This document shows, piece after piece, positions 51,290 through 61,746 of a stretch of 64,000 nucleotides of DNA (position 1 is the first letter of the stretch; every line of letters begins with the position of its first letter). The position numbers and the translations under genes were made by a program. This DNA comes from an uncultured Lachnospiraceae bacterium (GTDB taxonomy: Bacteria; Bacillota; Clostridia; Lachnospirales; Lachnospiraceae): the NCBI GenBank assembly GCA_902779355.1, contig CACZBF010000010.1, positions 53,427-117,426 on the forward strand, given 5' to 3'. The notes under the pieces were generated by a model. That model was not told the origin of the DNA. It ran no database searches and worked only from the letters and a program-made list of their open reading frames with translations.

Positions 51290-52363
51290 ATGGCAGTCAT
51301 CAGCTACAAGTGTCCACATTGCGACGGGGATCTTCGTTTCGATCCGGGCACACAGAAATATAAATGTGAATACTGCTTTTCCGAGTTTGATCAGGAAACG
51401 CTGGATGCGATGAAGCCGGATGCGGCCACGGAACAGACTGTGGCCGAGGAGCATCCGGAGGAAGAAGCGCAGGAGGGACAGGCCGCAAAGGACAATGCGG
51501 TCATTTATTCCTGCCCCAGCTGCGGCGCGGAGATCGTGACGGACGAGACGACGGCCGCCACTTTCTGTTATTATTGCCATAATCCGGTAGTGCTTTCCGG
51601 ACGGCTGGACGGGAAAGACTTACCGGGTCATATCCTCCCGTTTTCCGTGACAAAGGAGCAGGCAGAGAGCCAGTTCCTGACCTTTACGCGCAAAAAGAAA
51701 TTTGTGCCGCACAACTTTTTTGACAGGAAGCAGATCGAGAAACTGTCCGGTGTGTATTTTCCGTACTGGATGCTGGACAGTGAGATGCAGGGCAGTATTT
51801 CCGGGGATGCGACGAAGATCCGCACCTGGATCGCCGGCAACAACGAATACACCGAGACGAAGTTTTATCATGTCGAGCGCGGCGGCAGCGTGCAGGTCAA
51901 CGATTTGACGCACATTGCGCTGAAGAAAGCCAACAGCAAACTGGCAGAGGGCATTTTCCCCTATGATTTTTCCGGCCTGAAGAATTTTTCGATGGGCTAT
52001 CTTTCCGGCTTTCTGGCTGAAAAAAAGGATATTGAGAAAACAGACATCGAGGAAAGCATGAAGGGGGAGATGAAGAAATACTCCGAAACCCTCATGAAGG
52101 AGCAGATCAAAGGCTACTCCACGGTGAATGTCAAAGAAAGCAGCATGCACTTCACGAAGGAAGAGTTTGACTATGTGCTCCTGCCGCTCTGGACGTTGAC
52201 TTACAAGGGCGGCAACGGCAAGACCTATTTTTATTCCATTAACGGACAGACAGCAGAGATCTGCGGAGAACTGCCCATCAGCTGGGGCAGGCTCATCTCG
52301 ACGGCACTCACAGCGGCCGCTGCGGTGTTCGGGGTCGTCCTGTTGTTAAGTTATTTCCTATGA
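51290..52363 (+). CDS. TFIIB-type zinc-ribbon membrane protein, YdjG-like
   Basis: 357 residues. Two zinc ribbons at the N-terminus (YKCPHCDGDLRF with CEYCFSEF, and YSCPSCGAEIVT with FCYYCHNPV) precede a soluble domain (about 100-320: FFDRKQIEKLSGVYFPYWMLD, FDYVLLPLWTLTYKG) and one C-terminal membrane segment (about 335-356). It is expected to face the cytoplasm. ATG 51290 after GGAG is chosen; the open frame upstream lies in the palindromic element. It overlaps the TPM gene by ATGA. Confidence 0.85.
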   Translation: MAVISYKCPHCDGDLRFDPGTQKYKCEYCFSEFDQETLDAMKPDAATEQTVAEEHPEEEAQEGQAAKDNAVIYSCPSCGAEIVTDETTAATFCYYCHNPVVLSGRLDGKDLPGHILPFSVTKEQAESQFLTFTRKKKFVPHNFFDRKQIEKLSGVYFPYWMLDSEMQGSISGDATKIRTWIAGNNEYTETKFYHVERGGSVQVNDLTHIALKKANSKLAEGIFPYDFSGLKNFSMGYLSGFLAEKKDIEKTDIEESMKGEMKKYSETLMKEQIKGYSTVNVKESSMHFTKEEFDYVLLPLWTLTYKGGNGKTYFYSINGQTAEICGELPISWGRLISTALTAAAAVFGVVLLLSYFL

Positions 52364-53145
52364 AGCATTTAAACAACAAACGAAAAAAACAGATCCTGGT
52401 CTTTTTGCTTGCAGCCATTATGCTGGCGGCATCGTTTGCCACCAGTATCATTGCGGCGACGCGGGTTTATGCGGCTTCGACGGCGGTCGATGATGAAGCA
52501 ATGATCCTTGATGATTATGAGATCGAAGATCTGACAGAGCAGGTGCAGGAAGCGTCGGAAGAGACCGGTTGGAATATCATCCTCGGGACAACGGATGACA
52601 CGGACGGCAGATCGGCTATACAATATTCGGATGACCTCTATGATCAGACCTTCGGGATCAATACGGACGGCATCGCCATTGTGATCGATCTGGACAATCG
52701 TAAAGTTTGGGTTTCAACTTCCGGTGATGCGATCCGGACGTTGAATGCGGACAGGATCGAGACCGTGCTGGACGCCGGCTATGAAGATCTGGTGGATGGC
52801 TATTACGCGGAATCCTTTTCCGCAATGCTGAACCGGGCTGTGCTTTACAAAGTCAATGAGAAACCGCATCTTGCTGCGGGAGATTTTGCGCTCGCAGGGA
52901 TCATTGCGGCGGCGGTGTTCTTTGTCGTGATCGGGATCACCGCAGGGCGATATCGCCTGAAATGGGGCACCTATTCCTATGATTACCACAAGGAGGGAAA
53001 GGTGAAGCTGACGAAGCAGGAGGATCAGTTTGTGAATGAAGTGGTCACGCATCACAGGATCCAGACCGAAAGTCACGGCGGAGGTGGCGGTACGCATATG
53101 AGCAGTGGCGGCGGTATGCACGGCGGAGGCGGCAGAAGTTTTTGA
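52360..53145 (+). CDS. TPM-domain protein, YdjH/YgcG-like
   Basis: 261 residues. Signal/anchor helix (about 10-37), an external TPM domain (about 44-150: AMILDDYEIEDLTEQVQEAS, GIAIVIDLDNRKVWVSTSGD), a second membrane helix (about 174-195) and a Gly/His/Ser-rich C-terminus ending GGGMHGGGGRSF, the usual end of this family. TPM domains are linked to photosystem or membrane-complex upkeep elsewhere. It forms a unit with the two preceding genes. Confidence 0.88.
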   Translation: MKHLNNKRKKQILVFLLAAIMLAASFATSIIAATRVYAASTAVDDEAMILDDYEIEDLTEQVQEASEETGWNIILGTTDDTDGRSAIQYSDDLYDQTFGINTDGIAIVIDLDNRKVWVSTSGDAIRTLNADRIETVLDAGYEDLVDGYYAESFSAMLNRAVLYKVNEKPHLAAGDFALAGIIAAAVFFVVIGITAGRYRLKWGTYSYDYHKEGKVKLTKQEDQFVNEVVTHHRIQTESHGGGGGTHMSSGGGMHGGGGRSF

Positions 53146-53182
53146 TCATTGGAAGAAAGAGTTGTACTGAAAGGAATGTGTT

Positions 53183-54385
53183 ATGATCCAAATTGCAGTC
53201 ATGGGATACGGAACCATCGGCTCCGGTGTCGTGGAAGTCATTGAAAAAAATGCCGAGATCATCCGTGCTCGCGTGGGAGACGAGATCCGGGTCAAATATG
53301 TACTCGACCTGCGGGATTTCCCGGGTGATCCGATCGAGAGCCGCGTCGTGCATGACTATCAGGTCATCGCAAACGACCCTGAGGTTGCCATTGTTGTGGA
53401 GACTATGGGTGGCGTGGAGCCGGCCTACACGTTTGTGAAGGAGATGCTGCTGCACGGCAAGAGCGTTTCCACGTCCAACAAGAATCTTGTGGCGGAAAAA
53501 GGGGCAGAGCTGATCGCGATCGCAAAAGAGCGGGAGCTTAACTTCCAGTTCGAAGCATCGGTCGGCGGCGGTATCCCGATCATCCGCTCCATCTATAAAT
53601 CGCTGACTGCGGATGTGATCGAAGAGATCTCCGGCATCCTGAATGGTACGACTAACTACATGTTGACCAAGATGACAGAAGACGGGAGCGATTACGCAAC
53701 CGTTCTGAAAGAAGCACAGGATCTTGGCTATGCCGAGCGAGATCCCGGCGCCGATGTGGAGGGGCATGACGCCTGTCGCAAGATCGCGATCCTGACTTCT
53801 TTGATCAGCGGAAAGCAAGTGGATTTTCAGAAGATCCACACCGAGGGCATCACCGGGATCACCCCGGAGGACATTCGTTATGCCCTTGCAATGAAAAAAA
53901 GGATTCGGCTGGTCGCATCCAGCGTCCGGACCGGCGATACCTATACAGCACTCGTGGCACCGTTCCTCGTGGGAGAGGAGCACCCGCTCTACACAGTAAA
54001 CGGGGTGTTCAACGCCGTATTCGTACATGGCAATATGCTCGGTGATGCAATGTTTTACGGGAGCGGCGCAGGCAAACTTCCGACCGCAAGCGCAGTGGTG
54101 GCTGATGTCGTCGATATTGCAAAGCACCATGCGCCGAACCGCAACATCCCGATCCAATGGGATCAGGAGGAACTCACGCTCCGCGATTACAAGACGTTTT
54201 CTTATCGCTTTTTCGTGCGGACAAAGGGGAGTGCGGAAGAAGCAAAGGCAGCGTTCGGAGAGATTGAGACGGTTTCGGCGGGGATTGCCGGTGAGACTGC
54301 ATTTTTGACGACAGAGATGACGGAAGCGGCATTTGAAGAGAAGGCAAAGGGCGTTTCTTTGATCAGCAGGATCAGGGTGAAGTAA
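53183..54385 (+). CDS. hom: Homoserine dehydrogenase
   Basis: Reduces aspartate semialdehyde to homoserine for threonine and methionine synthesis. The 400 residues have the NAD(P) motif VMGYGTIGSGV, ETMGGVEPAYTFVKEML, VSTSNKNLVAEKG with the catalytic Lys, GGGIPIIRS and the signature GILNGTTNYMLTKM, LGYAERDPGADVEGHDACRK. The part after about 320 is short compared with an ACT domain, so feedback control by threonine is uncertain. AAAGGA precedes the ATG. Confidence 0.97.
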   Translation: MIQIAVMGYGTIGSGVVEVIEKNAEIIRARVGDEIRVKYVLDLRDFPGDPIESRVVHDYQVIANDPEVAIVVETMGGVEPAYTFVKEMLLHGKSVSTSNKNLVAEKGAELIAIAKERELNFQFEASVGGGIPIIRSIYKSLTADVIEEISGILNGTTNYMLTKMTEDGSDYATVLKEAQDLGYAERDPGADVEGHDACRKIAILTSLISGKQVDFQKIHTEGITGITPEDIRYALAMKKRIRLVASSVRTGDTYTALVAPFLVGEEHPLYTVNGVFNAVFVHGNMLGDAMFYGSGAGKLPTASAVVADVVDIAKHHAPNRNIPIQWDQEELTLRDYKTFSYRFFVRTKGSAEEAKAAFGEIETVSAGIAGETAFLTTEMTEAAFEEKAKGVSLISRIRVK

Positions 54386-54394
54386 GAAAAATAA

Positions 54395-56655
<2,261 letters not shown>

Positions 56656-56669
56656 GAGGTCCTCCATGA

Positions 56670-57170
56670 TCACACGCTGAGGTCGAGATTGGCGCCTTTG
56701 ACGGCGTCGTCCAGCTGTGCTTTGCGATCCTTCTGATAAGGATTGGATTCGGTCTCTTTGGGATAAGCGATCTTGGTGCGGGTCAGACCGCCTGCGACAT
56801 AGACGCGCCCGCATTCCGGACAGACCGCAGTCTGAATCGATACAGAAGCCTGCAGGACCTTGCCGCCGCCTTTTTCCGCTTTCTCATAGGCGTTGGAAAC
56901 GTGCTCCTGCTCATGTCCGCGGACACGCGCGCCGGCAGCGCCGGGATCGATGTGGGTCGCTGACTGAAAAGAGACATCGGACTCGTTGGAGCCGTCTTTG
57001 TACTTTCTGTTCTTGCAGGTCTGGCATTCGGCCGGATTGACGCGGCCGGGCTGTACGGTCTTGGTACCGTCGCCGAAGTCATAGTTGGAGCCAACCGATG
57101 GAGTGTTACCGATCCGTGAAGACGCTGCATAGGGAGCGTAACCATATACGCCGGAAAGATTGAGATTCAT
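56670..57170 (-). CDS. Small HExxH protein with two Cys pairs, SprA-related metalloprotease-like
   Basis: 166 residues. VRGHEQEHVSNAYEKAEKGGG (about 81-101) contains HExxH, the zinc-binding motif of metallopeptidases, and resembles the region of SprA-related putative metalloproteases. CQTCKNRKYKDGSNE ahead of it and VCPECGRVYVAGG after it each hold a CxxC pair, so a structural zinc is likely. No signal peptide is present. AGGAGG precedes the ATG. Peptidase activity is inferred from the motif only. Confidence 0.72.
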   Translation of the reverse strand: MNLNLSGVYGYAPYAASSRIGNTPSVGSNYDFGDGTKTVQPGRVNPAECQTCKNRKYKDGSNESDVSFQSATHIDPGAAGARVRGHEQEHVSNAYEKAEKGGGKVLQASVSIQTAVCPECGRVYVAGGLTRTKIAYPKETESNPYQKDRKAQLDDAVKGANLDLSV

Positions 57171-57207
57171 CGCGCTGCCTCCTTTCTATGATTGTATAGT
57201 TGCCTAT

Positions 57208-57236
57208 AGTATAGCACCTTTTTTCAGAAAATTCAA
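57208..57236 (-). promoter_or_regulatory. Promoter of the HExxH/DUF975 gene pair
   Basis: On the minus strand TTGAAT (complement of 57231-57236), 17 bp, TATACT (complement of 57208-57213). It overlaps the putative start codon of the divergent DUF2752 gene. Confidence 0.7.
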
Positions 57237-57586
57237 TGATATCAGGAACGCTCATAAAATCCATATGGTCCATCATCCCGACTTGCTTTTTTCACCGCAT
57301 GACCGGCTATTACTGTCCGGGATGCGGCGCGACGAGGAGCGTCTATGCGCTATTGCACGGGCAGATCGGGATGGCGTTTTTTTACTATCCGGCGATCCCC
57401 GTGGGCTTGATCCTGCTGGTTTGGATGTGCGTGAGTCTCCTTGCCGAGCGCATTGTCGGGCATCGCGTGTTTTTTCATTTCCCGATGCATCGTGTTTGGC
57501 TTTACATCCTGCTGGGGCTGATCCTCTTTAACTTTATCTGGAAAAATGCCGTACTCTATTTCACAGGAACGGCCTTGATGGAATAG
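57236..57586 (+). CDS. DUF2752 membrane protein
   Basis: 116 residues with three membrane segments. RMTGYYCPGCGATRSVYALLHG (about 21-42) is the hallmark of DUF2752, with the CPxCGxTR core, followed by GMAFFYYPAIPVGL and a C-terminal helix. The function is unknown. ATG 57236 has no Shine-Dalgarno and lies in the divergent promoter, so the start is uncertain and translation may begin a little downstream. Confidence 0.78.
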   Translation: MISGTLIKSIWSIIPTCFFHRMTGYYCPGCGATRSVYALLHGQIGMAFFYYPAIPVGLILLVWMCVSLLAERIVGHRVFFHFPMHRVWLYILLGLILFNFIWKNAVLYFTGTALME

Positions 57587-57607
57587 CGGAAAAAAGAGAG
57601 AATAGGG

Positions 57608-57636
57608 TTGATATTCTCCGAACCAAAATTTATGAT
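57608..57636 (+). promoter_or_regulatory. Promoter of the hydrolase-MurF-Ddl operon
   Basis: TTGATA (57608-57613), 17 bp, TATGAT (57631-57636), 22 bp after the DUF2752 stop and about 54 bp ahead of the hydrolase start. Confidence 0.7.
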
Positions 57637-57690
57637 AAGAGTATTGCAGAGCATACTTGAAAGGGCACGGCGATCCGTGCGGATGTGTGT

Positions 57691-58473
57691 ATGAATATCG
57701 AAGTAGATGGATATAATATTTGCTACAAGATCACCGGCGACGGGGACGAGACGGTCGTCATGCTCCAAGGATGGGGCACACATCTTGGCGTTTATGATTC
57801 GGTCGCGGATGCGATTAATGAATCGTACCGGTTTGTGCAGTTTGACCTTCCGGGATTCGGCGGCAGCGATGAGCCGCGGGAGGCATGGAATGTAGATGCG
57901 TACGCGGATTTCTTCTGCAAATTCATGGAGGCGCTCGGGATCAAAAAAGCAACGCTGATCGGCCATTCATACGGCGGCAGGATCATCATTAAGCTGGCAA
58001 CCAGAGAAAATATCCCGTTTGAGATTCAAAATATCGTTTTGATCGACAGCGCCGGGATCGTGCCGGAGAAAACGTTTTCTCAGAAGATGAAGATCAAACG
58101 GTATAAAGTCCTGAAAAAGTTTTTGAACCTGAAGGTGGTCTATGCACTGTTCCCGGAACTGATCGACGACTGGAGAAGCAGGCAGGGTTCTGCCGATTAC
58201 AGGAATGCGACGCCGATGATGCGGCAGTGTCTGGTGATGGCGGTCAACGAAGATTTAAGACACCACCTTCCGAAGATCAAGCAGGACACGCTCCTCATCT
58301 GGGGAGACAAAGATACGGCGACGCCCATTTCGGATGCCAAGATCATGGAAGAGATGATACCGCATTCCGGATTGGCGGTGATAGAGGGCACGGGGCATTA
58401 TTCGTTTTTAGAGCAGCCGGTCATTTTTAGAAATATTATGAGAGCCTATTTTCGAATCGGAGCCGGACAATGA
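57691..58473 (+). CDS. Alpha/beta-hydrolase
   Basis: 260 residues with the classic hydrolase core: VVMLQGWGTHLGVYDSV as oxyanion strand (about 22), FVQFDLPGFGGSDEP, the nucleophile elbow TLIGHSYGGRIIIKLA (Ser about 98), the acid LLIWGDKDTATPI (about 211) and a final His in EGTGHYSFLEQP (about 237). No signal peptide, so it acts inside the cell. GTG 57685 is an alternative start. It overlaps the MurF-like gene by 4 bp, which suggests a shared role in wall-precursor or membrane-linked chemistry; the substrate is unknown. Confidence 0.88.
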   Translation: MNIEVDGYNICYKITGDGDETVVMLQGWGTHLGVYDSVADAINESYRFVQFDLPGFGGSDEPREAWNVDAYADFFCKFMEALGIKKATLIGHSYGGRIIIKLATRENIPFEIQNIVLIDSAGIVPEKTFSQKMKIKRYKVLKKFLNLKVVYALFPELIDDWRSRQGSADYRNATPMMRQCLVMAVNEDLRHHLPKIKQDTLLIWGDKDTATPISDAKIMEEMIPHSGLAVIEGTGHYSFLEQPVIFRNIMRAYFRIGAGQ

Positions 58474-60032
58474 TAGTAAGAACGATCATCGCGGCAGCAT
58501 TGGCCGCTTATGCATTGTTTTTGACCATGAGGCACAACATGCATATGTTTCAGTTGAATGGTTACAAGAACGATGAGCATATCAACTGGATCAAGAAAAA
58601 TCTGAGGCAGCAGTGGCTGTTGGGATTCGGCCTCGTGCTGGGTGTGCTGCGGATCATTTTCCCGCTCCTCGTACTGGACATTCTGATCTACCTGACGTTG
58701 TTACTCGATATCCTTGTGTATCGGGCGATGCGAAGGCTGAACACCAAGAAAAAACTGGTCTACACAGCCAGAGTGAAACGCATGATCGTGACGATCCTGG
58801 TGATCGTCAGCGTTATTGTGACTTTGACGGCGGTCTTTTTCGGCATCGGACCGATAACGGGCGTACTGATGGTTCTGGTATCCGCGCAGTGGTGTTTGAA
58901 TCTCGTGGCCAACGTGATCAATCATCCGATCGAAAAAGCGATCAGCCGGTATTTTATCAATGATGCAAAAAGAATGCTCTCGGAGACGCCGAATCTGACG
59001 GTCATCGGTGTGACGGGCAGTTACGGCAAGACCAGCATGAAGTTTTTTCTGCAGACATTGCTGCAGAGCAGATACAATGTTTTAGTCACGCCCGGAAATT
59101 ATAACACGCCGCTCGGCGTTACCATTACGGTCAGAAATCAATTGAAACCCTCACATGAGATCTTTATCTGCGAGATGGGTGCCCGTCGTGTGGGAGAGAT
59201 CAAGGAGGTGTGCGACATCGCACATCCGGATCACGGGATCATCACTTCCGTCGGACCGCAGCATCTGGAGACGTTTTTCAGCATGGAAAACATCCAAAAG
59301 ACGAAGTTTGAGCTGGCGGATGCGCTGCCTGAAGGCGGCATGCTTTTCCTGAACGGGGACAACGCATACATTCAGGAGAAGGCGGCGGAGTATCCGGCGA
59401 AGACCTTCTACTACGCCGAAAAAGAAGGGGAAGGCTATCAGGCGAAAGAGATTTCGGTGTCGCAGTTTGGCACGGAGTTTACCGTGTGTGCCCCGACCGG
59501 CGAAGAAGAGCGCTTCCAGATGAAATTGATCGGTGCGCATAACGTGATCAATGTCGTCGGTGCGATCGCGGTTGCGAACAGGCTCGGCATCCCGCTGAAG
59601 GAATTAAAGATCCCCGTACGCAGGATCCAGCCGGTGGAGCATCGCATGCAGATGCGTGAGCACGGTCTCGTGACGGTGATCGATGATGCGTATAATTCAA
59701 ACCCTATCGGATCCAAGGCGGCGGTTGAGACGCTGGCCATGTTTGACGGCATTCGGATCCTGATCACACCGGGTATGGTGGAGCTTGGAGACCAGGAAAG
59801 GGAATACAACTACAAATTCGGCACCTATGCAGCAGACTGCTGTGATTATATTCTGCTGGTTGGAAAGAAACACACGGAACCGATCAGGGAAGGCGTTTTG
59901 AGCAAGGGCTTCCCGGAAGAGAAATGCCTCGTTTATGACAGACTTGAGGATGCGGTTTCCTATGCATATGCGATAAAGGGGCAGGGACATAAGTATATTC
60001 TCCTGGAAAACGATCTGCCCGACAACTATTAG
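58470..60032 (+). CDS. Membrane-anchored Mur ligase, MurF-like
   Basis: 520 residues. The first 165 hold about four membrane segments (1-20, 48-82, 107-150), not found in ordinary cytosolic MurF. A Mur-ligase domain follows: ATP loop VIGVTGSYGKTSMKFFLQTL (about 178), TPGNYNTPLGVTITV (about 207), EMGARRVGEIKEVCDI (about 233), TSVGPQHLETF and EHRMQMREHGLVTVIDDAYNSNP (about 391-413). MurF adds D-Ala-D-Ala to the precursor, and the next gene makes that kind of dipeptide. It could be a second MurF or a specialised ligase; no standard murF is in the window for comparison. Confidence 0.85.
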   Translation: MIVRTIIAAALAAYALFLTMRHNMHMFQLNGYKNDEHINWIKKNLRQQWLLGFGLVLGVLRIIFPLLVLDILIYLTLLLDILVYRAMRRLNTKKKLVYTARVKRMIVTILVIVSVIVTLTAVFFGIGPITGVLMVLVSAQWCLNLVANVINHPIEKAISRYFINDAKRMLSETPNLTVIGVTGSYGKTSMKFFLQTLLQSRYNVLVTPGNYNTPLGVTITVRNQLKPSHEIFICEMGARRVGEIKEVCDIAHPDHGIITSVGPQHLETFFSMENIQKTKFELADALPEGGMLFLNGDNAYIQEKAAEYPAKTFYYAEKEGEGYQAKEISVSQFGTEFTVCAPTGEEERFQMKLIGAHNVINVVGAIAVANRLGIPLKELKIPVRRIQPVEHRMQMREHGLVTVIDDAYNSNPIGSKAAVETLAMFDGIRILITPGMVELGDQEREYNYKFGTYAADCCDYILLVGKKHTEPIREGVLSKGFPEEKCLVYDRLEDAVSYAYAIKGQGHKYILLENDLPDNY

Positions 60033-60048
60033 GAAGGAGTTTTGAAAC

Positions 60049-61230
60049 ATGAAAACAAAGGTTGCAATGCTGTTCGGCGGAAAGAGTGTGGAACACGAGG
60101 TATCCGTGATCTCCGGGATTCAGGCGATCATGAATATGGATACGGAAAAATACGAGCTGATCCCGGTTTACATGACGAAGAAAAATGAGATGTATGTCGG
60201 GGAGGAGATCGGAAAGATCGAGTCCTACAAGGATATCGATGCCCTGCTGCAGAAATCGCAGCGTGTCATCATGATCAACGACAATGACAGGATTCGTCTG
60301 GTTTCCTATCCGCCGAAAAAATTCGGGAAAAATACGGAGATTGAGATCGATATCGTCTTCCCGGTCGTGCACGGTACCAACGTGGAGGACGGTGCGCTTC
60401 AGGGATATCTGAAGACGGTCGGCGTTCCGTTTGTCGGCTGCGATGTGACGGCGTCTGCTGTGGGCATGGATAAGTACATCATGAAAACGATCCTGAAGGA
60501 AGCCGGCGTGCCGATCCTGGATGCCAAGATCTTCACGCTGTCAGATTATGCCGAGATCGAGTCGATGATGGATCGGATCGAAGAGGCGCTCGGATACCCT
60601 GTGATCGTGAAGCCGGTCAATCTCGGTTCCAGCGTCGGGATCAGCGTGGCAAAGACCCGCGTGGAATTGTCCAATTCCATTGATGATGCGTTCCGCTATG
60701 CGACAAAGGTTCTGGTGGAGCACGCGATCACGAATCTGAGAGAGATCAACTGCGCAGTGCTTGGCGACGAGAACGAGGCAGAGGCTTCCGAATGTGAGGA
60801 GCCGCTGCATTCAAAGGATATCCTCAGCTACGAGGACAAGTATGTGAGCAATGCAAAAGGCGGCGGGTCAAAGGGAATGGCGAGCGTCTCCAGAAAGATC
60901 CCTGCTGACCTTTCTCCGGAAAAGAGGGAAGAAGTGCGCCGGATGGCTGTGAAATCCTTCCAGGCATTGGGCTGCAACGGCGTTTCACGAATCGACTTTA
61001 TGATCGACGAAGATACCGGAAAACTCTACTTTAACGAGATCAATACGATCCCGGGGTCGCTTGCGTTCTATCTCTGGGAGCCGATCGGCGTCCCCTATCA
61101 GGAGCTTCTCGACAGAATGATCCAACTCGCCCTGAAGCGTGTCCGGACAGAGGGAAATCTTACCTTCACCTTCGACACCAACATCCTCAATACCGCAAGT
61201 TTCGGCGGATCGAAGGGGTCGAAGATCTGA
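60049..61230 (+). CDS. ddl: D-alanine--D-alanine ligase-like protein (divergent Ddl)
   Basis: ATP-grasp ligase of 393 residues, about 40 longer than usual Ddl. It has VAMLFGGKSVEHEVSVISG (about 5), FPVVHGTNVEDGALQGYLKT (about 104), VKPVNLGSSVGISVAK (about 185), RIDFMIDEDTGKLYFNEINTIPGSLAF (about 305-330). The omega-loop region reads SYEDKYVSNAKGGGSKGMAS and on to RKIPADL (about 263-290), longer and Gly-rich, without the Tyr usual in D-Ala-D-Ala enzymes, so the second amino acid might differ. AAGGAG precedes the ATG. Confidence 0.88.
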   Translation: MKTKVAMLFGGKSVEHEVSVISGIQAIMNMDTEKYELIPVYMTKKNEMYVGEEIGKIESYKDIDALLQKSQRVIMINDNDRIRLVSYPPKKFGKNTEIEIDIVFPVVHGTNVEDGALQGYLKTVGVPFVGCDVTASAVGMDKYIMKTILKEAGVPILDAKIFTLSDYAEIESMMDRIEEALGYPVIVKPVNLGSSVGISVAKTRVELSNSIDDAFRYATKVLVEHAITNLREINCAVLGDENEAEASECEEPLHSKDILSYEDKYVSNAKGGGSKGMASVSRKIPADLSPEKREEVRRMAVKSFQALGCNGVSRIDFMIDEDTGKLYFNEINTIPGSLAFYLWEPIGVPYQELLDRMIQLALKRVRTEGNLTFTFDTNILNTASFGGSKGSKI

Positions 61231-61650
61231 TCAGTACCCATATCCCCCGTAAAGCTGGCTGTAGGCTTCCAGAAGTTTCTCGGGATCATTGCTCTGCAAT
61301 GCGAAGTAGAGGTTATGATACTTCGCGATGAAGCCGTCGATGCCGCCGAACATGCGGATCATGAAGACAAAACTGAAGACAATGATCAAGCCGGTGATGA
61401 TGATCGCAGCGATGCCGATATAAGTGCCGGCTTTTCCTTTGGGGCCTAACGTATCTGAGCCGCCCTTGCTGAGCAGACCGAAGATGATCGCGAGCGCGCC
61501 GAAAAACATGCCGACGCCACAGCTTGCGGTAAAGAGACCAAGGATCCCGAGCGAAAGCGAGGCCGTCTCGAAGGCTGCAGAGCGCCCGGTTGGATTTGGC
61601 CGGAGTGGTGTTGTGTTGTCAGAATTTTGATTCCAATTATATTGGTCCAT
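61231..61650 (-). CDS. DUF4190-type small membrane protein
   Basis: 139 residues. An Asn/Gln/Pro-rich N-terminus MDQYNWNQNSDNTTPLRPNP precedes two membrane segments with SLSLGILGLFTASCGVGMFFGALAIIFGLLS-like composition (about 30-60) and GTYIGIAAIIITGLIIVFSF (about 75-100), the DUF4190 pattern, and a C-terminal TYR/GLY-rich end. ATG 61659 is an alternative start. A TATAAT (complement of 61660-61665) lies only 9 bp ahead of ATG 61650, so the message may lack a leader if that box is used. Confidence 0.7.
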   Translation of the reverse strand: MDQYNWNQNSDNTTPLRPNPTGRSAAFETASLSLGILGLFTASCGVGMFFGALAIIFGLLSKGGSDTLGPKGKAGTYIGIAAIIITGLIIVFSFVFMIRMFGGIDGFIAKYHNLYFALQSNDPEKLLEAYSQLYGGYGY

Positions 61651-61686
61651 AAAGCGCATTATAGCACTTCTTTTCAGAAAAAGCCA

Positions 61687-61715
61687 TTGCCGACTTTTTC
61701 TCAGTTCGGTATAAT
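61687..61715 (+). promoter_or_regulatory. Promoter of tex
   Basis: TTGCCG (61687-61692), 17 bp, TATAAT (61710-61715), with the tex ATG at 61747 after CCGGAGG. Confidence 0.75.
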
Positions 61716-61746
61716 ACCTCATTGAAAACAATCACCGGAGGCATAC

